Source: Allolobophora icterica (taxonomy: Eukaryota > Annelida > Clitellata > Crassiclitellata > Lumbricidae). From it: a DNA stretch of 64,000 bases. Made by a program: the position numbers and the translations under genes. Numbering within the stretch: position 1 is the first letter of the stretch; each line of letters begins with the position of its first letter. Under the pieces are notes generated by a model. That model did no database searches. It was not told the origin of the DNA and saw only the letters and a program-made list of their open reading frames with translations. The DNA lies in the NCBI GenBank assembly GCA_963556255.1, contig OY744604.1, forward strand, positions 77,618,236-77,682,235, written 5' to 3'. This document shows, in pieces, positions 13,005 through 26,910 of this stretch.

Positions 13005-13225
13005 TTATTATTATTATTATTAGTGTAGTAGTAGAAGTAGTTGTTGTTGTTGTCAAAGTCCGAAGCAGGGGGCAGTCTATACTCAACGGTGCATTTATGT
13101 CAAGCGTCTCTAATAATGGAACTGAAGTACATATCACTTAAGCAATAAGCATACATCAACAATTGAACAATATTTATCAGATATTAATAACTCAAGTTTC
13201 GTAAAACGCCACCATAACTATATTA

Positions 13226-13345
13226 TTATCTTAAGGTAGTAAAATTGTTGTATTGTGGAAACGGCAGTAAGAGCTTTAGAGCCTTTGAGGCTGGCCAGCG
13301 CAGATAAGCCTGGATGTCATCAGCATGAACATAACTCATCATAGC
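13226..13345 (-). pseudogene. L2-like reverse transcriptase fragment
   Basis: A short piece reading ...HADDIQAYLRWPAS, the catalytic YADD-box region of the L2-like LINEs elsewhere here (compare YADDTQAYLHGPA at about 24.2 kb). It is truncated on both sides. Confidence 0.6.
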
Positions 13346-13486
13346 ATAGGCTTCGAATTTCAAAAAGACTCTAGAAATGACTGTTAGAAGCAAATCAGGT
13401 GACCATTTGGAAATAGGTGTTTTTAGACTAATTTGACCCTGCTGCAAACGAAAATCGTGGTTAGCAAGCTGGATTTTTAGCGTTAA

Positions 13487-13731
13487 AAACATGATGGCGG
13501 CCAAAATGGAGGCCAATATCTTCAAATGGCTATCAGTAAAGTCATGTATTTGATGAAAATATGATTTTAGAGTCTAAGTTAACATTTTCGGGGTCATGGA
13601 ATGCAATGGAACTAAAGACACATATTTATCACTGCCAGAAAACAAAATGGCGGACAAAATGGAGGCCAATACCTCCAAATGGCTTTAATTAAGTAAGGTC
13701 ATGTATATGAGGGAACATGATTTTAGAGTCA
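13487..13731. repeat. Diverged tandem pair containing GGCCAAAATGGAGGCC
   Basis: Two units (13487-13575 and 13640-13731) share ATGGCGG(C/A)CAAAATGG, then AGGCCAATA, AAATGGCT, GGTCATGTAT or similar, and ATGATTTTAGAGTC. They look like remnants of a tandem repeat with a period of about 155 bases. Confidence 0.7.
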
Positions 13732-13774
13732 AAATGTACGTATGTATTAATATTATGTATATCTGGATGTATTA

Positions 13775-13984
13775 TGTATGTATGTATGTATGTATGTATG
13801 TATGTATGTATGTATGTATGTATGTATGTATGTATGTATGTATGCATGCATGCATGCATGCATGCATGCATGCATGCATGCATGTATGTATGTATGTATG
13901 TATGTATGTATGTATGTATGTATGTATGTATGTATGTATGTATGTATGTATGTATGTATGTATGTATGTATGTATGTATGTATG
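13775..13984. repeat. (ATGT)n / (ATGC)n compound microsatellite
   Basis: ATGT units, a block of ATGC units at about 13841-13884, then ATGT units again. All long frames here are artefacts of the repeat. Confidence 0.97.
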
Positions 13985-14466
13985 ATGGAATAGGAATGGC
14001 TGCCGTCTAGGTTGGATTGAGTCTTGGTCACTTCGAGTTGAAATTGAAAATTTAACGGTCACTGCAAGGTTCTCGGAATTTTGGAATATACATTAATTTT
14101 CAGGACGACGTCAAGAAGAAACGTACATGGAAAATAAAAACCTTATAACCTGAACTTTGATGGAAAATTAAAAGGTAAATCAGTTGCCTAAACTCGATAC
14201 CGGAGAAGGGATGGTCTTAGGCTACGCGCTGCACGTGGACTTTAATCGACAACAGGCGTTCACAATCGGCTTCTTTAGTTTGTACAAGGCGACGAGAGGT
14301 TGGCTTGACTAACCACACAGGGTCTTAATAGTAAAACGAACTATTAAAACAAAAATACTACTCTACGAAGAGAATAAGAGCAGTTGCTAAGTTTAAAAAA
14401 TCAGATAAATTAATTATACATAAACACCTATTGCGGAATTTAAATCAGTCTCACCTTGTTTGAAGC
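13985..14466. other. No gene recognised
   Basis: About 480 bases between the microsatellite and the LINE ORF1. It may be the 5' leader of that LINE, but nothing in it proves this. Confidence 0.4.
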
Positions 14467-15216
14467 ATGGCGAAAAAGTCCGCTAAAGTTGAGGATCTAG
14501 TTGAGCTTCTCAAAGACGAGAAAGTGACGGAGGTACTTGTGGCTCGACTTGATGCAATGCTCGAAAAAAAATTGAATCAATCATAGAACGAGTTCTACTA
14601 AAGATAAATCCTGTCATTGAACAAATGGTAAAAGACATGCTCTCGGCGCGATGTGACAAGATGCAACTCAAGCAGACTCACCTCGAGGAACAAAACGAGG
14701 AGCTCGGACGACGTCTTGACCTGGCGGAAATGGAAACTCGCCAAAACAACTTGGTAGTTCACGGCCTTCCCGAATTGGAAGGCATGACCAAATCGAAACA
14801 TATGGCAGAGTCAGAAGCTACGCAAGCTATCATCTCTCTATGCAACACAACCCTAGGCTTGAACATCTCTGACAGGGACATCTCAACCGCGTACAGAATT
14901 GCAGCCAAGGGAAAAGAAAAACACCGTCCGCTGATGGTAAAGTTCACGGCCCAGCGCACCAGAGGTTTAGGTGTTCGGTGCTCGCACACTCCTACGGAAG
15001 ACGGCGATCTACATAAACGAACACTTGATCTCCCGTAATGCCCAGCTGTATGCAAAGACCAGAAACATGATGAAATCTGGATCAGCGTCCTCAACTTGGA
15101 CAACAGGAGGCTGGGTTTTCCTCAGGCCCACCGGTGAAAACCCGTTGAAGATAGTTAAATTAAGCGATCTGGAGAAACTATCGGCGACGAATGCATCAGT
15201 TGCATCCAAAGAATAG
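14467..15216 (+). pseudogene. LINE ORF1 (RNA-binding, RRM-like), frameshifted
   Basis: Starts MAKKSAKVEDLVELL. A first frameshift sits in the A8 run near 14566 and a second near 14970. Across the frames one reads a coiled coil (LEEQNEELGRRLDLAEMETR), then RQNNLVVHGLPE and a basic region ending GGWVFLRPTG, which is the layout of LINE ORF1 proteins of the L1-ORF1/RRM type that coat element RNA. Stop at 15216. Confidence 0.75.
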
Positions 15217-16524
15217 GAACGAAACCTCTACACGGAAACTGACGTACCGTGAAACCGCTACGGTCACATTCCTTCCTGGATACCGCTACTTTCGAACACT
15301 CTGCAGACGTGAGTCCTTCCATTTTTCCTTTTTTCGAACTCCTGGTTTAACGGATCAACAAGTATATGATCTCGGGAACTAGAATTGTGGCGGACCGTCC
15401 TTGAGATACCGGACAACAGACTTCTGCTACAGCGTTCGTCCTTTACTTTTGTTTTGCTGTATTCAGATTTGAAGAGACTTAGACTCGACCGCTTTCTGTT
15501 TGAGAATTGCTTCTCATGTAGGGCTTACCGGAGGTCTGTTTGTTAGGTCTATAAGACGTGGCCTGGTCCTCTCTCCAGATGACTAATATACTCTTGTTAA
15601 CTTAAGGAAGCCAATTCGTCGCATGATATATGGGGCGATCAGGTTACCCGCTCAGTAGCCGGTTCATGAACATTAGGCTCGTTGACAGAAGGAATAAACT
15701 TTGATTCCTCATTTATTTTGTTCAAGCCATGAATGTGGCCATTGAGCCATCCAGGCATCATGTATAGGAAGTAGACCGACACCGAGTCAAGCCTAGTCGA
15801 GACACTTGTTCAGTAAGTTATATTACTCTGTGATAAGCTGTTACAATTGGTTTACTGACTCACTTATGAATAGAGTCTCCTTCAGGGTTTTTTTTATTAT
15901 TAAATTAAGTTTTTCATTAAACTTTATAATTTACATAGATACGACTGTTCAGATGAGAAGAACTCCAACAAGACATTGACTGTGACCAATCAAGAATATC
16001 TCTGGTGCCTATGTTTTCCATAGCACCAGAGTGACCTACAGACAAGACTAAGCAAGACATTGTTCATGGCACCAGATTGACCTAACTGATTTTGTTACGA
16101 ATTGAAGATTTAACTCTTGATGGTAGGCCTATTATAAACATTATTAACTATTGGTCAATGTTCTTGAAATGTCATGCTTCTGATGTCTTCCACGTGATTT
16201 CACTGTACCTTACTCATCTGTCTCTCATCCTGTACTTACATCTAACTCTACTGTACTACTCTTCCTCAACTTACAGTCCACTAACCGAAAATATGATATG
16301 TATCAACGGAACATGTAACAATGTAACGATCTTTTAGTTACTTAGGCAAACTTGTGATTATTATTTGATTATTTTATGGTTACTTAAACTGTGCCATGGT
16401 TACTTGAACATGCTCAAAAGGGATAACTGCAAATCGGAGCGGAATGGGCCTGTGGTATTGTGGTATTTTGTTGCCGGGTGAATGACCTAAGATAGAGTGA
16501 CCTAAGATAGAGAGGATTGTAGGA
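15217..16524. other. No gene recognised (between LINE ORFs)
   Basis: 1.3 kb without a coding signal. The phrase GCACCAGA.TGACCTA occurs twice (about 16024 and 16070), and AGTGACCTAAGATAGAG repeats at about 16485-16515. It could hold a separate insertion that pushed the two LINE ORFs apart. Confidence 0.4.
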
Positions 16525-19500
16525 GTGGCTGGGCTCAAGCATAGAGGTACTACGGCGGCCTGCTCGGCTGGGGACCCACTGCGCCGCGGATGCACTTCGC
16601 CGACAGAAAGCCTAAATGAACAAATTGCTTATTGTGAGAGGGCTGAGACACATGCTCCACTAATTAATATGGAGGTGACTGAAAAAGCAACGGGAGCTGA
16701 TGAGTTTAAAACTATTGGGCTTCGCACTGTCAGCATTAGCACATTATCTCAACAAAATTCTGAGGACGAAGAATATAAGGGAGGAATTGAAATTAACGAG
16801 TTAAATTATGAAGGCCTAACGAGGGTGGGGAATAGAGCTGAATTGGAGGTATTTCACCAGGATTCAGATTCCGATTTATCAACTGCTGGTATGGATGCAG
16901 ATCCTGACCAAATTTTGTTTAATAGAACTGACTGGAGCAGTAACTACATTACCCTAGAATCACTAGCTAAACAGACGCAGCATGAAATAAATTCTGAAAA
17001 TGTGCCATTTTCGATTCTACACATTAACTGCAGAAGTTTGACACATAACCTAACGGAAGTTAGAGAAATTATAGATAAACTACAAACCATCGTTTTGGCT
17101 GTTACGGAGACCTGGTTGGGACCAAATGTGGAGGATACTATCCAAATACCTGGAAACGACTTTCTAAGTCGGCCCAGAGTGGGGAATAGAGGAGGGGAGT
17201 GGGCTTTTTCGTAAAAGAGGATCTAAATTACCAGCAATACTGTCCCCTTGGGAACTCAAGCAAACATAGTACCTATGAGAGTCTATTCATTAAAGTCCAG
17301 CTTTAAAAAGATCTCAAATCATAGGAGTTATTTACCGTACCCCGGGGCAACACCTCAAGGACTTCAATGAGGAATTTGAGGAACTAGTTTCATGTTCCAG
17401 GAATAAATCAAAGGATGCTAAACTGTTAGAAGACTTTAATATAGACTTGTTAAAAATTAATGAACATGCTGAAACAAATAAATTTTACAATTGTTTAATA
17501 TCCTCTTATTACCTTCCGGCTATAACCATACCTACTAGGATTACTTGTCTTCAACCTTCCTCAATACGAGGGTTGGTCGCTTCTAGGATTGGCATGACTA
17601 GGATTACTGATAATTCTAATTCTCTAATAGATAACATTTTCTGCAGCTCTTGGTCCAAGCTAGTAACCTCCTCGATCCTGGTGTCGGATTTGTCTGACCA
17701 TCTCCCCGTTTTTGCCTCCTTCTCTTTAGAGATGCCCAAAGCAAGAAGTGACCGAAGAGACGCACGTTTAGTGAACGAGGAAGGTTTATCCCAAGTTAAG
17801 CGAGCTCTTTCGGAAGTGAACTGGGACCCAGTTTACAAACTGTGCAGAGATGGGAACCCTAATAAAGCTTATGACCTGTTTATAGAAGACTATAGTAAAA
17901 TGTATGATAATGCGTTCCCAATTAAAACTGAGACAAGAACGGGAAGGAACCGATTTAGACAGCCCTGGATGACTCCTGGCTTATTAAAGTCCTGCCAGAA
18001 GAAGATTCGTTTAAATTCCAAGTTTCTTAAAGATCCGAAGCTAGAAAACAAACAAAAATTTGTGACCTATAGGAACAAATTTAAGGCAATTAGAGTAAAT
18101 GCAGAAAAAAACTACTATGCCACAGAATTTCATAAGCACCACACTGATTCAAAAGGAACCTGGAAACTTGTAAGATCGGCCATGCATCTAGAAACTAGAG
18201 ATACCAAAATTAACCTCCTAATAATAGATTGGGGGAAATAGAGGACCCTAGGATAATAGCGAATAAATTAATAATTACTTTTAACTATAGCGACAGACCT
18301 AGCTGAGAAACTTCCAGAAGCTGCTTGTTCCTTTGAGGAATACATGCCCCCTCTCTGAAGGAGTCTATACGGCTAACGTTAGCCACTCCTGAGGAGATTA
18401 TGGACATAAGCAGGCTCATCAAGAAAACTCACTCCAGGGGAGCTGACGACATCGACCCCTACATTGATACTCCCAATCTGAAACTGGTTATCCATCCTCT
18501 AACCGAAATCGTTAATTCTTCCCTCACTCTTGGTATAGTCTCTAACAAGTTAAAGATAGCTAAAGTAATCCCTATTTTCAAAAAGGGAGACAAAGACAGT
18601 CTAGGTAACTATCGACCAATCTCAATACTCCCTTACTTCTCCAAATATCTTGAAAAAATAATGTATAATAGACTCAATAGCTACATAAAACAGATAAAGA
18701 TTATATATCATTCCCAGCACGGCTTCCAACAAGGACATTCTACATTCATGGCCTTGTTAGATATGGAAGACCGAATTACTAAAGCTATAGATAATAATGA
18801 ATATTCGGTGGGCATATTCCTGGACTTAGCTAAGGCCTTTGACACGGTCGACCACAAAATTCTCTTGAAAAAGCTCCAAAACTATGGAATTAGGGGAACA
18901 CAATAAAATGGTTCTATAGCTATTTCGATAATCGCAGCCAAAGGGTCGTCTGTAACGGGGCCTCGTCAGAGATAGGAAACATTACCTACGGAGTCCCCCA
19001 GGTCTCAAACCTTGGACTCCTCCTTTTCCTGATATACATAAATGACTTAGCTAAAGTTTCTGACACCCTTTATTATATACTATTTGCTGACGACACTAAC
19101 ATTTTCTTCTCCAGCGAGTCTGGTTTGGTTCTTATGGAAACCATAAACGCCGAGTTATCAAAAGTCAGCAACTGGCTCCTTGCAAATGGTCTTACTCTAA
19201 ATTTAGATAAATCAAATTTTATTATATTTACGTCCCATAGAAAGACCCGCCCCCTGGACCTTTTAAATTGAACTTTGACGGGAAGGCAATTACTCAAGTG
19301 GAATCCACAAAATTCTTGGGTGTGCTGGTTGACCAGCACCAAACTTGGAAAAACCACATTAGTTATATAGCGCAGAAATTAGCCAAAAACATAGGAATAC
19401 TAAATAGAATTTCATATTTACTACCCAAAACTATAAGGCAACAATTATACTATACTTTAATTTATCCTTACCTCACGTACTGTAATATAATTTGGGCGTC

Positions 19501-19900
19501 GAATTACGACTCAAGGCTACATAAATTGGTATTACTGCAAAAGAAACCACTCAGGATAATCGCTGGGGCAGATAGACGCGCCCATACAGGGCCCCTATAC
19601 GCAGAATTGAAATTGTTAAAAATAGACCAAATCAGAGCCCTCCAGATAGGGAAATTCCTTTATCAATATGAGCACAAACTGCTACCAGCGTCCTTTGAAG
19701 GGTATTTCATTTTAGGTTCGCAGGTTCACGCTTATCAAACAAGAAATGCTCACACGTACCGTCCTGACAGAGTGCGTACAAATTTACGAGGGTTTGGCAT
19801 TAAATCTTCAGGCCCTAAGGCCTAAGCTATGGAAATCAATCCCTCAGGTCATGCGCTCCGCTACCTCTTATTATGCTTTCAAAAAAGATCTTAAAGGATT
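16525..19900 (+). pseudogene. LINE ORF2: endonuclease and reverse transcriptase, multiply broken
   Basis: Readable in pieces. 16525-17214: N-terminus into the AP-endonuclease domain (SILHINCRSL, ETWLG). Frameshift near 17200. 17447-18241: endonuclease C-terminus (SLIDNIF, SDHLPVF) and linker. 18400-18906: RT fingers and palm (IPIFKKGDKD, NYRPISILP, LDLAKAFDTVDH). Then a frameshift to the catalytic FADD at 19083-19094, another break near 19268, and 19268-19825 the thumb and C-terminus (STKFLGVLVD, LTYCNIIWAS). It would nick DNA and prime reverse transcription at the target. At least four breaks make it inactive. Confidence 0.88.
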
Positions 19901-20616
19901 TCTACATGGTTCGTGATCACCTGGATCTAAACCGAGAAACTCCGAAATGTGGCTCCACTCAGAAACGTTCTGGTATATTCTGTTCGGTGGGTGTGTGTGC
20001 GGGGTGGGGTGCGGGGAGGTCGGCTGAATGGCCTCTGGCGAGAGCTAAATTTAGTTAAGAGTAGTTAAGATTACCTAGATGGTTATTTTACTTTTCAGTT
20101 ATGCTCTCCTTGAGCTTCGTTCTTTTCTTCTTTCATCTTCTTTCTCTGCTCTCTTCCTGCTTATCTTAATTTCACATGTATAGGCGTTCACATGTATCAG
20201 CGGGACCTTGGTCCCTTTGGGTCTTCCTTTGGCCTTCCTAGACTCCTTGCGAAATCATTGCAGAATATATGTATAGATATGTGTTACAACTGTCAGACGA
20301 CATTGAATTGAATGTATGCATGTATGTATGTGTATATGTGTCAGCGTGAATTGGCTGGCGCTACTTATTGGCGGAAACTTTTGGGACAGCCCGCGTTACC
20401 ACAGTAGATGAAGCGTTTGAAACAGCCAGTGATTTTGCAGTGAGGGAGGTTAGAGCAGAGCCGGGCCGACGTAATGGTTGAGCTGATCATGGGATTAAGT
20501 AGCAGTGGTCGATCATGTGCTACGTAGATAATGTTGAATTGGAATGTGATTGAGAGTTTCTTATGTTTACATATTCCCAGGTCGACGACTTGCAATAATT
20601 ACTTAATAACTTAATA

Positions 20617-20658
20617 ACTTACTTACTTACTTACTTACAGTCTATAATTATTATAGAC

Positions 20659-20681
<23 letters not shown>
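20617..20681. repeat. Perfect 32-bp palindrome flanking a LINE tail
   Basis: Arms 20617-20648 and 20650-20681 are perfect reverse complements around one base. The inner part is CAGTCTATAAT and the outer part is (ACTT)n against (AAGT)n. The right arm merges with the tail of the LINE fragment that follows. Confidence 0.9.
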
Positions 20682-20689
<8 letters not shown>

Positions 20690-21149
20690 TTATCCTTTAT
20701 TCAAAGCCAACTGCTAACCGCATTTTGGTGTACATAGTTCATAATATTAATTTTAGCAACATTCGAATGACAAAGGTTTTGCGAGCTAAATAGTCAGCAT
20801 TACTAGGTATAATTCTGTTGTGTGCCCTGGGGCGCAGTGAGTATACAGCAGCTTTCTCTGGAGGTAATAACTGATGCAGAACATGTGTTAGGTTAGTTAT
20901 GATGGCTGAGAAAAGGTTACAATCAGCTTTCTGGCAGAGTTGCTCGAAAGTAAGATAGGATTCCGGTAAATATCGAGACCGGACCAACCTTCGCATTGTT
21001 GCCTGAAGACGTGTACGTCCCATTCCTCCCACGTAGCCCCACCACGCCGGTGCCGCATACAACAACCGTGAAACTGTGGTTGCACTTACCACATCATTCA
21101 GTGATTGGCTCGATAATCCATGTGCTTTTTGGACGCGAAGGGCGTACAT
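20682..21149 (-). pseudogene. LINE 3' end, RT C-terminal fragment
   Basis: 136 codons open from 21149 to 20739, reading ...VSRLLYAAPAWWGYVGG...LQATMRRLVRSRYLP. This is the C-terminal thumb region of a jockey/CR1-like LINE. It is 5'-truncated. The 3' sequence reaches AATAAAGGATAA and a (CTTA)n tail on the minus strand, which runs into the palindrome. Confidence 0.7.
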
Positions 21150-23154
21150 CGACTGCCTGGCTTTGATGATTATATTGTTTACATGGTGTGAGCTGTTTTG
21201 TCTAGTTGAGCCGCATTACCGATCGGTGGAGTAGACGGCTCGAGGCCTCACTGTTTGAGGCCAGTATGAAAGCAGCGACGCCATGTTGGCGGAAGCGGGG
21301 CTTAGTTTATTTCCAGGTCAGAAAAATTGTTCAGCAGGACTTCACAGAGAATTTCTACTCTACTTAGCAATTTCAACATGAGGTTATCTCTGACCTGCGT
21401 GTGCGGGCACCTATTACAGAGGGAATGACATCCCGTAAGCGCCTTGAAATTGTTTTTTCCTTAGAAAGTGTGATATATGTAAGCTTTGCAATGCAAACAG
21501 ATCCTCATTGTATGCAGAAAAAGTCGGGAACTTATGCATACGACTTGTTTGGAAGTTAGCAGTCAGTATCTAGTAGTTGCCTGTTCAGTAAGATCACGTC
21601 TATGACAACTACATTTACTATCATTTAGGCTAATACAAAGAAAGATTACTAAAGTGGCGTTTTACAAAATAAGCTAAAGAAATAGATTACTAAATAAATA
21701 GCTTCATGTGTTTTCATAGCAAATTACCGTCCGACCTATTTTTAGAAGCCTTTGTCTTTCTGCAATTTGTCAAATCGGTAGTGTAGCCTAGTGACAATTA
21801 TATAACAGACTAGTGTATTTATGTCTAAGCCTAGGCCTCTCACAACAAAAACAATTGATGCTGAAATTTCATTCATACTATAATTGCACTAACTGCCATA
21901 AGGAAAATGAATAGGCCTGTTCGGTTAGACCCTACACCAGGCACAGAGGGACGCCTTACGGAAATTTAAGCAATTACGCAGATCGTTTATTGCAGTCTTG
22001 TCGTAAACGCAATTTGGTCTTTATGACCAAGGCATTTAATGAATCCAAAACATAGACTCGTTTAGTGTAATTACGAGTTTTATGAACTAGAACACGATAC
22101 AAAACCACAGTACTATCTATACTGCATTTTCAGCCAGCAGACGATATAAATTATGGTTCTTAATCAATCTTTAATTGAACAGAATCGGGGTTTAGCGAAT
22201 GCAGTAGACGCTACTGAACTTTAGTGAGGTCACATCCTCAATAGCAGGGCCTACTTATCTTCTGATCCAGAGAGGCGTGATGTACGTTTCAGTAGACCTG
22301 GGAGACATTTTTAGTGCAAATGTTGTACATTTGTGGAATGTTACGGGCGATAGAACTGTTTCAGTGGCCACAATCACATATTTAAGAGGAAGCTGAGCTT
22401 ATGTTATGTTACTTGGAGTGGCAGTGGATAAAGTGGTTTGGGTGAGCAGTGGGAACGCCAAAGAAGAGTTTCATTGGAACGCATGCGTGAGCAGTGGTTC
22501 CCAGTTGGCAAGCAAAGAATTTCGAGACCAGTGGGAACGCCGTTCCCACCCACTTTAACCTCTGCAGCAGTGGTTCTAACACAGATAGCACGTTTCCTGA
22601 AACACTTAAAACCATTGCGTTTTTAGATAACCTACTTGTATAAACATCCTCTTGTAGGCGACGTATGCTGGTAGGCCCTACATGAAGTTGGCAACGCCAG
22701 TATTATGCAGTCGACTCTGCAGCTGTGCTCAGTTTGCATTTGAGTGTATCAGCGCCAGCGGCAACTTGCTTTTTTGCACAAGGCTGATAAGATTTTGCTT
22801 GTGGTTATTCTTTCACTTGAATTTCGGCAGTTACGATGGAAATTGCATGGGTTACCATTTTCAGTTAGACATGCTAGTTATTTATTCATTTTATTAATGA
22901 ATAAACGAGTGAGTGAGCAATTGAATGAATGATTGTGTTAGTGAGTTAATTAGTCATCTATAAAGCTGATATTGCTTCTTTTATACCTTACAAGAGCACC
23001 GCCTGCGTTAGTTTATTTCGTGTTAAAGATCCTAATACATGTATGTGAGGGTCATATATATGCGTGTATTTGTATATAAATAATATATGTATTTGTGCGT
23101 ATATATATGGGTTTCAATATGTATTAGCTGTCATGGTGATGGGCGGCTGCAACT
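21150..23154. other. No gene recognised
   Basis: 2 kb of AT-rich sequence. Near 22470-22570 the phrase AGTGGGAACGCC occurs twice and GAGCAGTGG twice, and GCAGTGGTTCTAACACAGA at about 22566 recurs near 50381. These may be small repeat remnants that I cannot classify. Confidence 0.45.
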
Positions 23155-23208
23155 ATTTATATATATAATATATATAATATATATATATTATATATATATA
23201 TATTATTA
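23155..23208. repeat. (TA)n-rich microsatellite
   Basis: Interrupted TA repeat immediately upstream of the L2-like LINE tail. Confidence 0.9.
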
Positions 23209-23312
23209 ATGCAGTTGTAGGCCTATATATAGCCCCTTCAGATTGCCTACTCAGGAGCACTCCCAGCCCAACCACGGTCGAACAACGCAGTTTTGAAGAC
23301 AGTAAGAAACAG

Positions 23313-24713
23313 ATTGTAATTGTAATTGTAATCGAGGATTTATATAGCGCCACTCATAATCAGAGGCGCTCCCGACCCGGGTCAGTGTCTTCACTGACAA
23401 AGAGAAATGTTTTCAGGCGCTTGCGAAACTGGGCAGGTGCGAGAGAGAGGAGGACAAGCCTAAAGCCCTGAGGGAGACTGTTCCAGCTGGAAGGGCCCAC
23501 AACCGCAAAACTACGGGACTGGGCAGTAGCAGTGCGCATCCAAGGAACTACCAAGTGGCCACGGGCAGATGACCGGAGAGAGGCCCGACCAGGCAAACTG
23601 GAAACTGGGGTGCAGTAAGCCCTGAGATACAGCGCAGCTGAGCCAACAAGACAGTTACGCATGATTGAAAGGACCTTAAATTGGATGCGTTGGTGAATGG
23701 GAAGCCAGTGAAGGGAGTCCCGGATGTAGTAAGAGATATGGGGAAACTTCATAATGCCCCCTATGAGGCGAGCAGCAGCATTAAGGATGGACTGAAGTTT
23801 AGATGTATAAGTAGAGGACAGGCCAATATAGACAGCGTTTCCGTAGTCAATCCTAGTGCAGATCAGAGCATGAACCAAGGTCGAAATCGCATGCAGCGGA
23901 AGAGACTGGCGAATGGCACGAAGTTGGCGTAAATAGTAAAAGCACGAGCGAGAGATACTATTGACATGATCAGATAGAGAAAGAGTAGGATCTAGGACAT
24001 ATCCAAGATCACGGACAGAGGAGGAGAAGTACACATTGGGAAACCTGAGGCGCAGGGAGTCAGCATCAATCCTGACAAGCTGGACACGATTACCAAGCCA
24101 AATATACTTGGTCTTATCATAGTTAAGACGGAGGCGATTTGAGGACAACCAGAGATCAAGAGCAGAGGAAGCATCCAGGATGTGTTCGACCATAAGAGCA
24201 GCTGAGTTGGCTGGACCATGAAGGTAAGCCTGTGTGTCATCAGCGTATTGGTGAGACGAAACACCCATTGGACCAAGAACCCCAGCTAGATCCGAGGTAT
24301 ACAAAATGAACAGAAGGGGAGCGAGGACAGAGCCCTGAGGTAGTGCAAGGAGAGCGGGTAGGTCCAAAAACAACAGAAACAGAGCGATCAGTAAGGAATG
24401 AGCGAAACCAAAGAAGAGCAGTCAGCAATGCCAAAAGATTTAGATAAACAATCTAAGAGAATGGTATGGTCTACACTCTACAGTATCAAAGGCAGCACTG
24501 ATATCGTAAAGAGCAAGTAAAGTGACCTGGCCACGATCAAAGGCTTGAAATACTTCAGCTAGAAGGCGCAGTATAAGCGATTCTGTCAAGTAGAATTTCC
24601 TGAACCCAGACTGAAGAGTAGGCATAAGAGAGTAATGGAGGGTCCAAGCCCTCAGAGCACCACCGGACCAAGGCAGAGATTCGGTGATGCGCTGTGGGTA
24701 GGGTAACCAGTGG
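23313..24713 (-). mobile_element. L2-like LINE, 5'-truncated, (ATTACA)n tail
   Basis: From about 24713 down: RT region (SGFRKFYLTESL, ISAAFDTV), frameshift, SFLTDRSVSV, then 24373-23360 open for 337 codons with PQGSVLAPLLF, YADDTQAYL, DLGYVLDPTLS and the C-terminus. The 3' end is GGGAGCGCCTCTGA, a short loop, GGCGCTATATAAAT and an (ATTACA)-type tail at 23332-23313. The GCGCTATATAAAT end is characteristic of L2-clade LINEs and their SINEs. At least two frame breaks. Confidence 0.85.
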
Positions 24714-24721
24714 GGGACACA

Positions 24722-25030
24722 CACAGGCGTAATTTGTGGGGGGTACGAGGGTACTCGTACCCACCACTTTTTGGAGTGGGGGTACTGTACCCCCACTTTT
24801 TAAACAATGCCAATTAATATTTTATTATTGTGCCTTCCCAGAGAACGCAGCCTCCGCCAAAAGTATGAAAGTACTTGGATACACAGGTAAACCGAGAGCC
24901 AAAATTAATGAGAATACTGGCAGGGAATGTGTTCAAAATGGTCACAATGCGAAAAGCGAAAGTGGTACCCTTCACTTTTTAGACCACAGTATTGGTACTC
25001 CCCACTTTTTAGACTAAAGTTACGCCTCTG
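24722..25030. mobile_element. hAT-like MITE with 8-bp target duplication
   Basis: 309 bp. Left end CACAGGCGTAATTT and right end (reverse strand) CAGAGGCGTAACTTT form short hAT-type inverted ends. GGGACACA flanks both sides (24714-24721 and 25031-25038). The inside has ACCACTTTTT / CCCACTTTTT repeats and no coding capacity. It sits in LINE sequence. Confidence 0.85.
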
Positions 25031-25075
25031 GGGACACACCTCATAATATTATACGCAGACACTCTGCCAAACTTG

Positions 25076-25194
25076 GTGTGTGTGTGTGTGTATGTGTGTG
25101 CGAGCGTGCGTGCGTGCGTGTGCGTGTGTGTGTGCGTGCGTGTGTGTGTGTGTGTGTGTGCGTGTGCGTGTGCGTGTGCGTGTGTGTGTGTGTG
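25076..25194. repeat. (GT)n microsatellite, interrupted by CG steps
   Basis: GT repeat with GCGTGC interruptions, between two related LINE pieces that both contain the GACACACCTCAT...ACTCTGCCAAACTTGG phrase. Confidence 0.95.
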
Positions 25195-25565
25195 AACTAT
25201 GAAACTATAAAATAACAGTCGGTGATGCGCTGTGGGTGAGGAATCAGTGGAGGACACACCTCATACGCAGACACTCTGCCAAACTTGGGGGTGCGGCCTA
25301 CAAGGCGGGCAGTGTAACGCAGGATAAATTGTGTCTTAGCCGGGTTAAGCCGCAGGTAGTTTGCAGACATCCAGGCCTGACATGGGTCAAGGTTTCTACG
25401 GCTGCAACAGGCCCGGCAGTACACATAGGCTTGCAGGTCGTCAGCATTGGACTGGCTAAGAACTGTCCCAGCCGCCAGCAAAGACTCCAGGTCCGCTGTG
25501 TAGATTAAGTAAGGAAGGGGCCAAGGTCAGAGCCCTGGGGCAAGCCAAATGGAACAGGGACTCAA
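25195..25565 (-). pseudogene. L2-like RT fragment
   Basis: Minus-strand reading in two frames: ALTLAPSLLNLHS (the PQGSVLAPLLF region), then NADDLQAYVY (catalytic box) and MSANYLRLNPAKTQFI. It is a second, diverged and truncated L2-like copy beside the one at 23313-24713. Confidence 0.7.
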
Positions 25566-25567
25566 GG

Positions 25568-26902
<1,335 letters not shown>

Positions 26903-26910
26903 TTCTAGAG

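Larger units (their letters stand above)
14467..20318 (+). mobile_element. Decayed non-LTR retrotransposon (LINE), two ORFs
   Basis: ORF1-like (14467-15216) and ORF2-like (16525-19900) remnants in the same orientation, ending near an ATTGAATTGAATG stretch at about 20305-20318 that looks like a repeated tail. The roughly 1.3 kb between the ORFs is long for a LINE, so ORF1 may belong to a different insertion. Clade is uncertain: the endonuclease-RT layout fits the jockey/CR1 side of the LINE tree. Confidence 0.7.

Noticed and set aside
13690..14060. Several long frames on both strands made of MYVC or IHTY repeats
   Set aside because: They are translations of the ATGT/ATGC microsatellite; the same happens at 25568-25809, 44147-44284 and 46021-46322 (CV, TH, IHTY runs).
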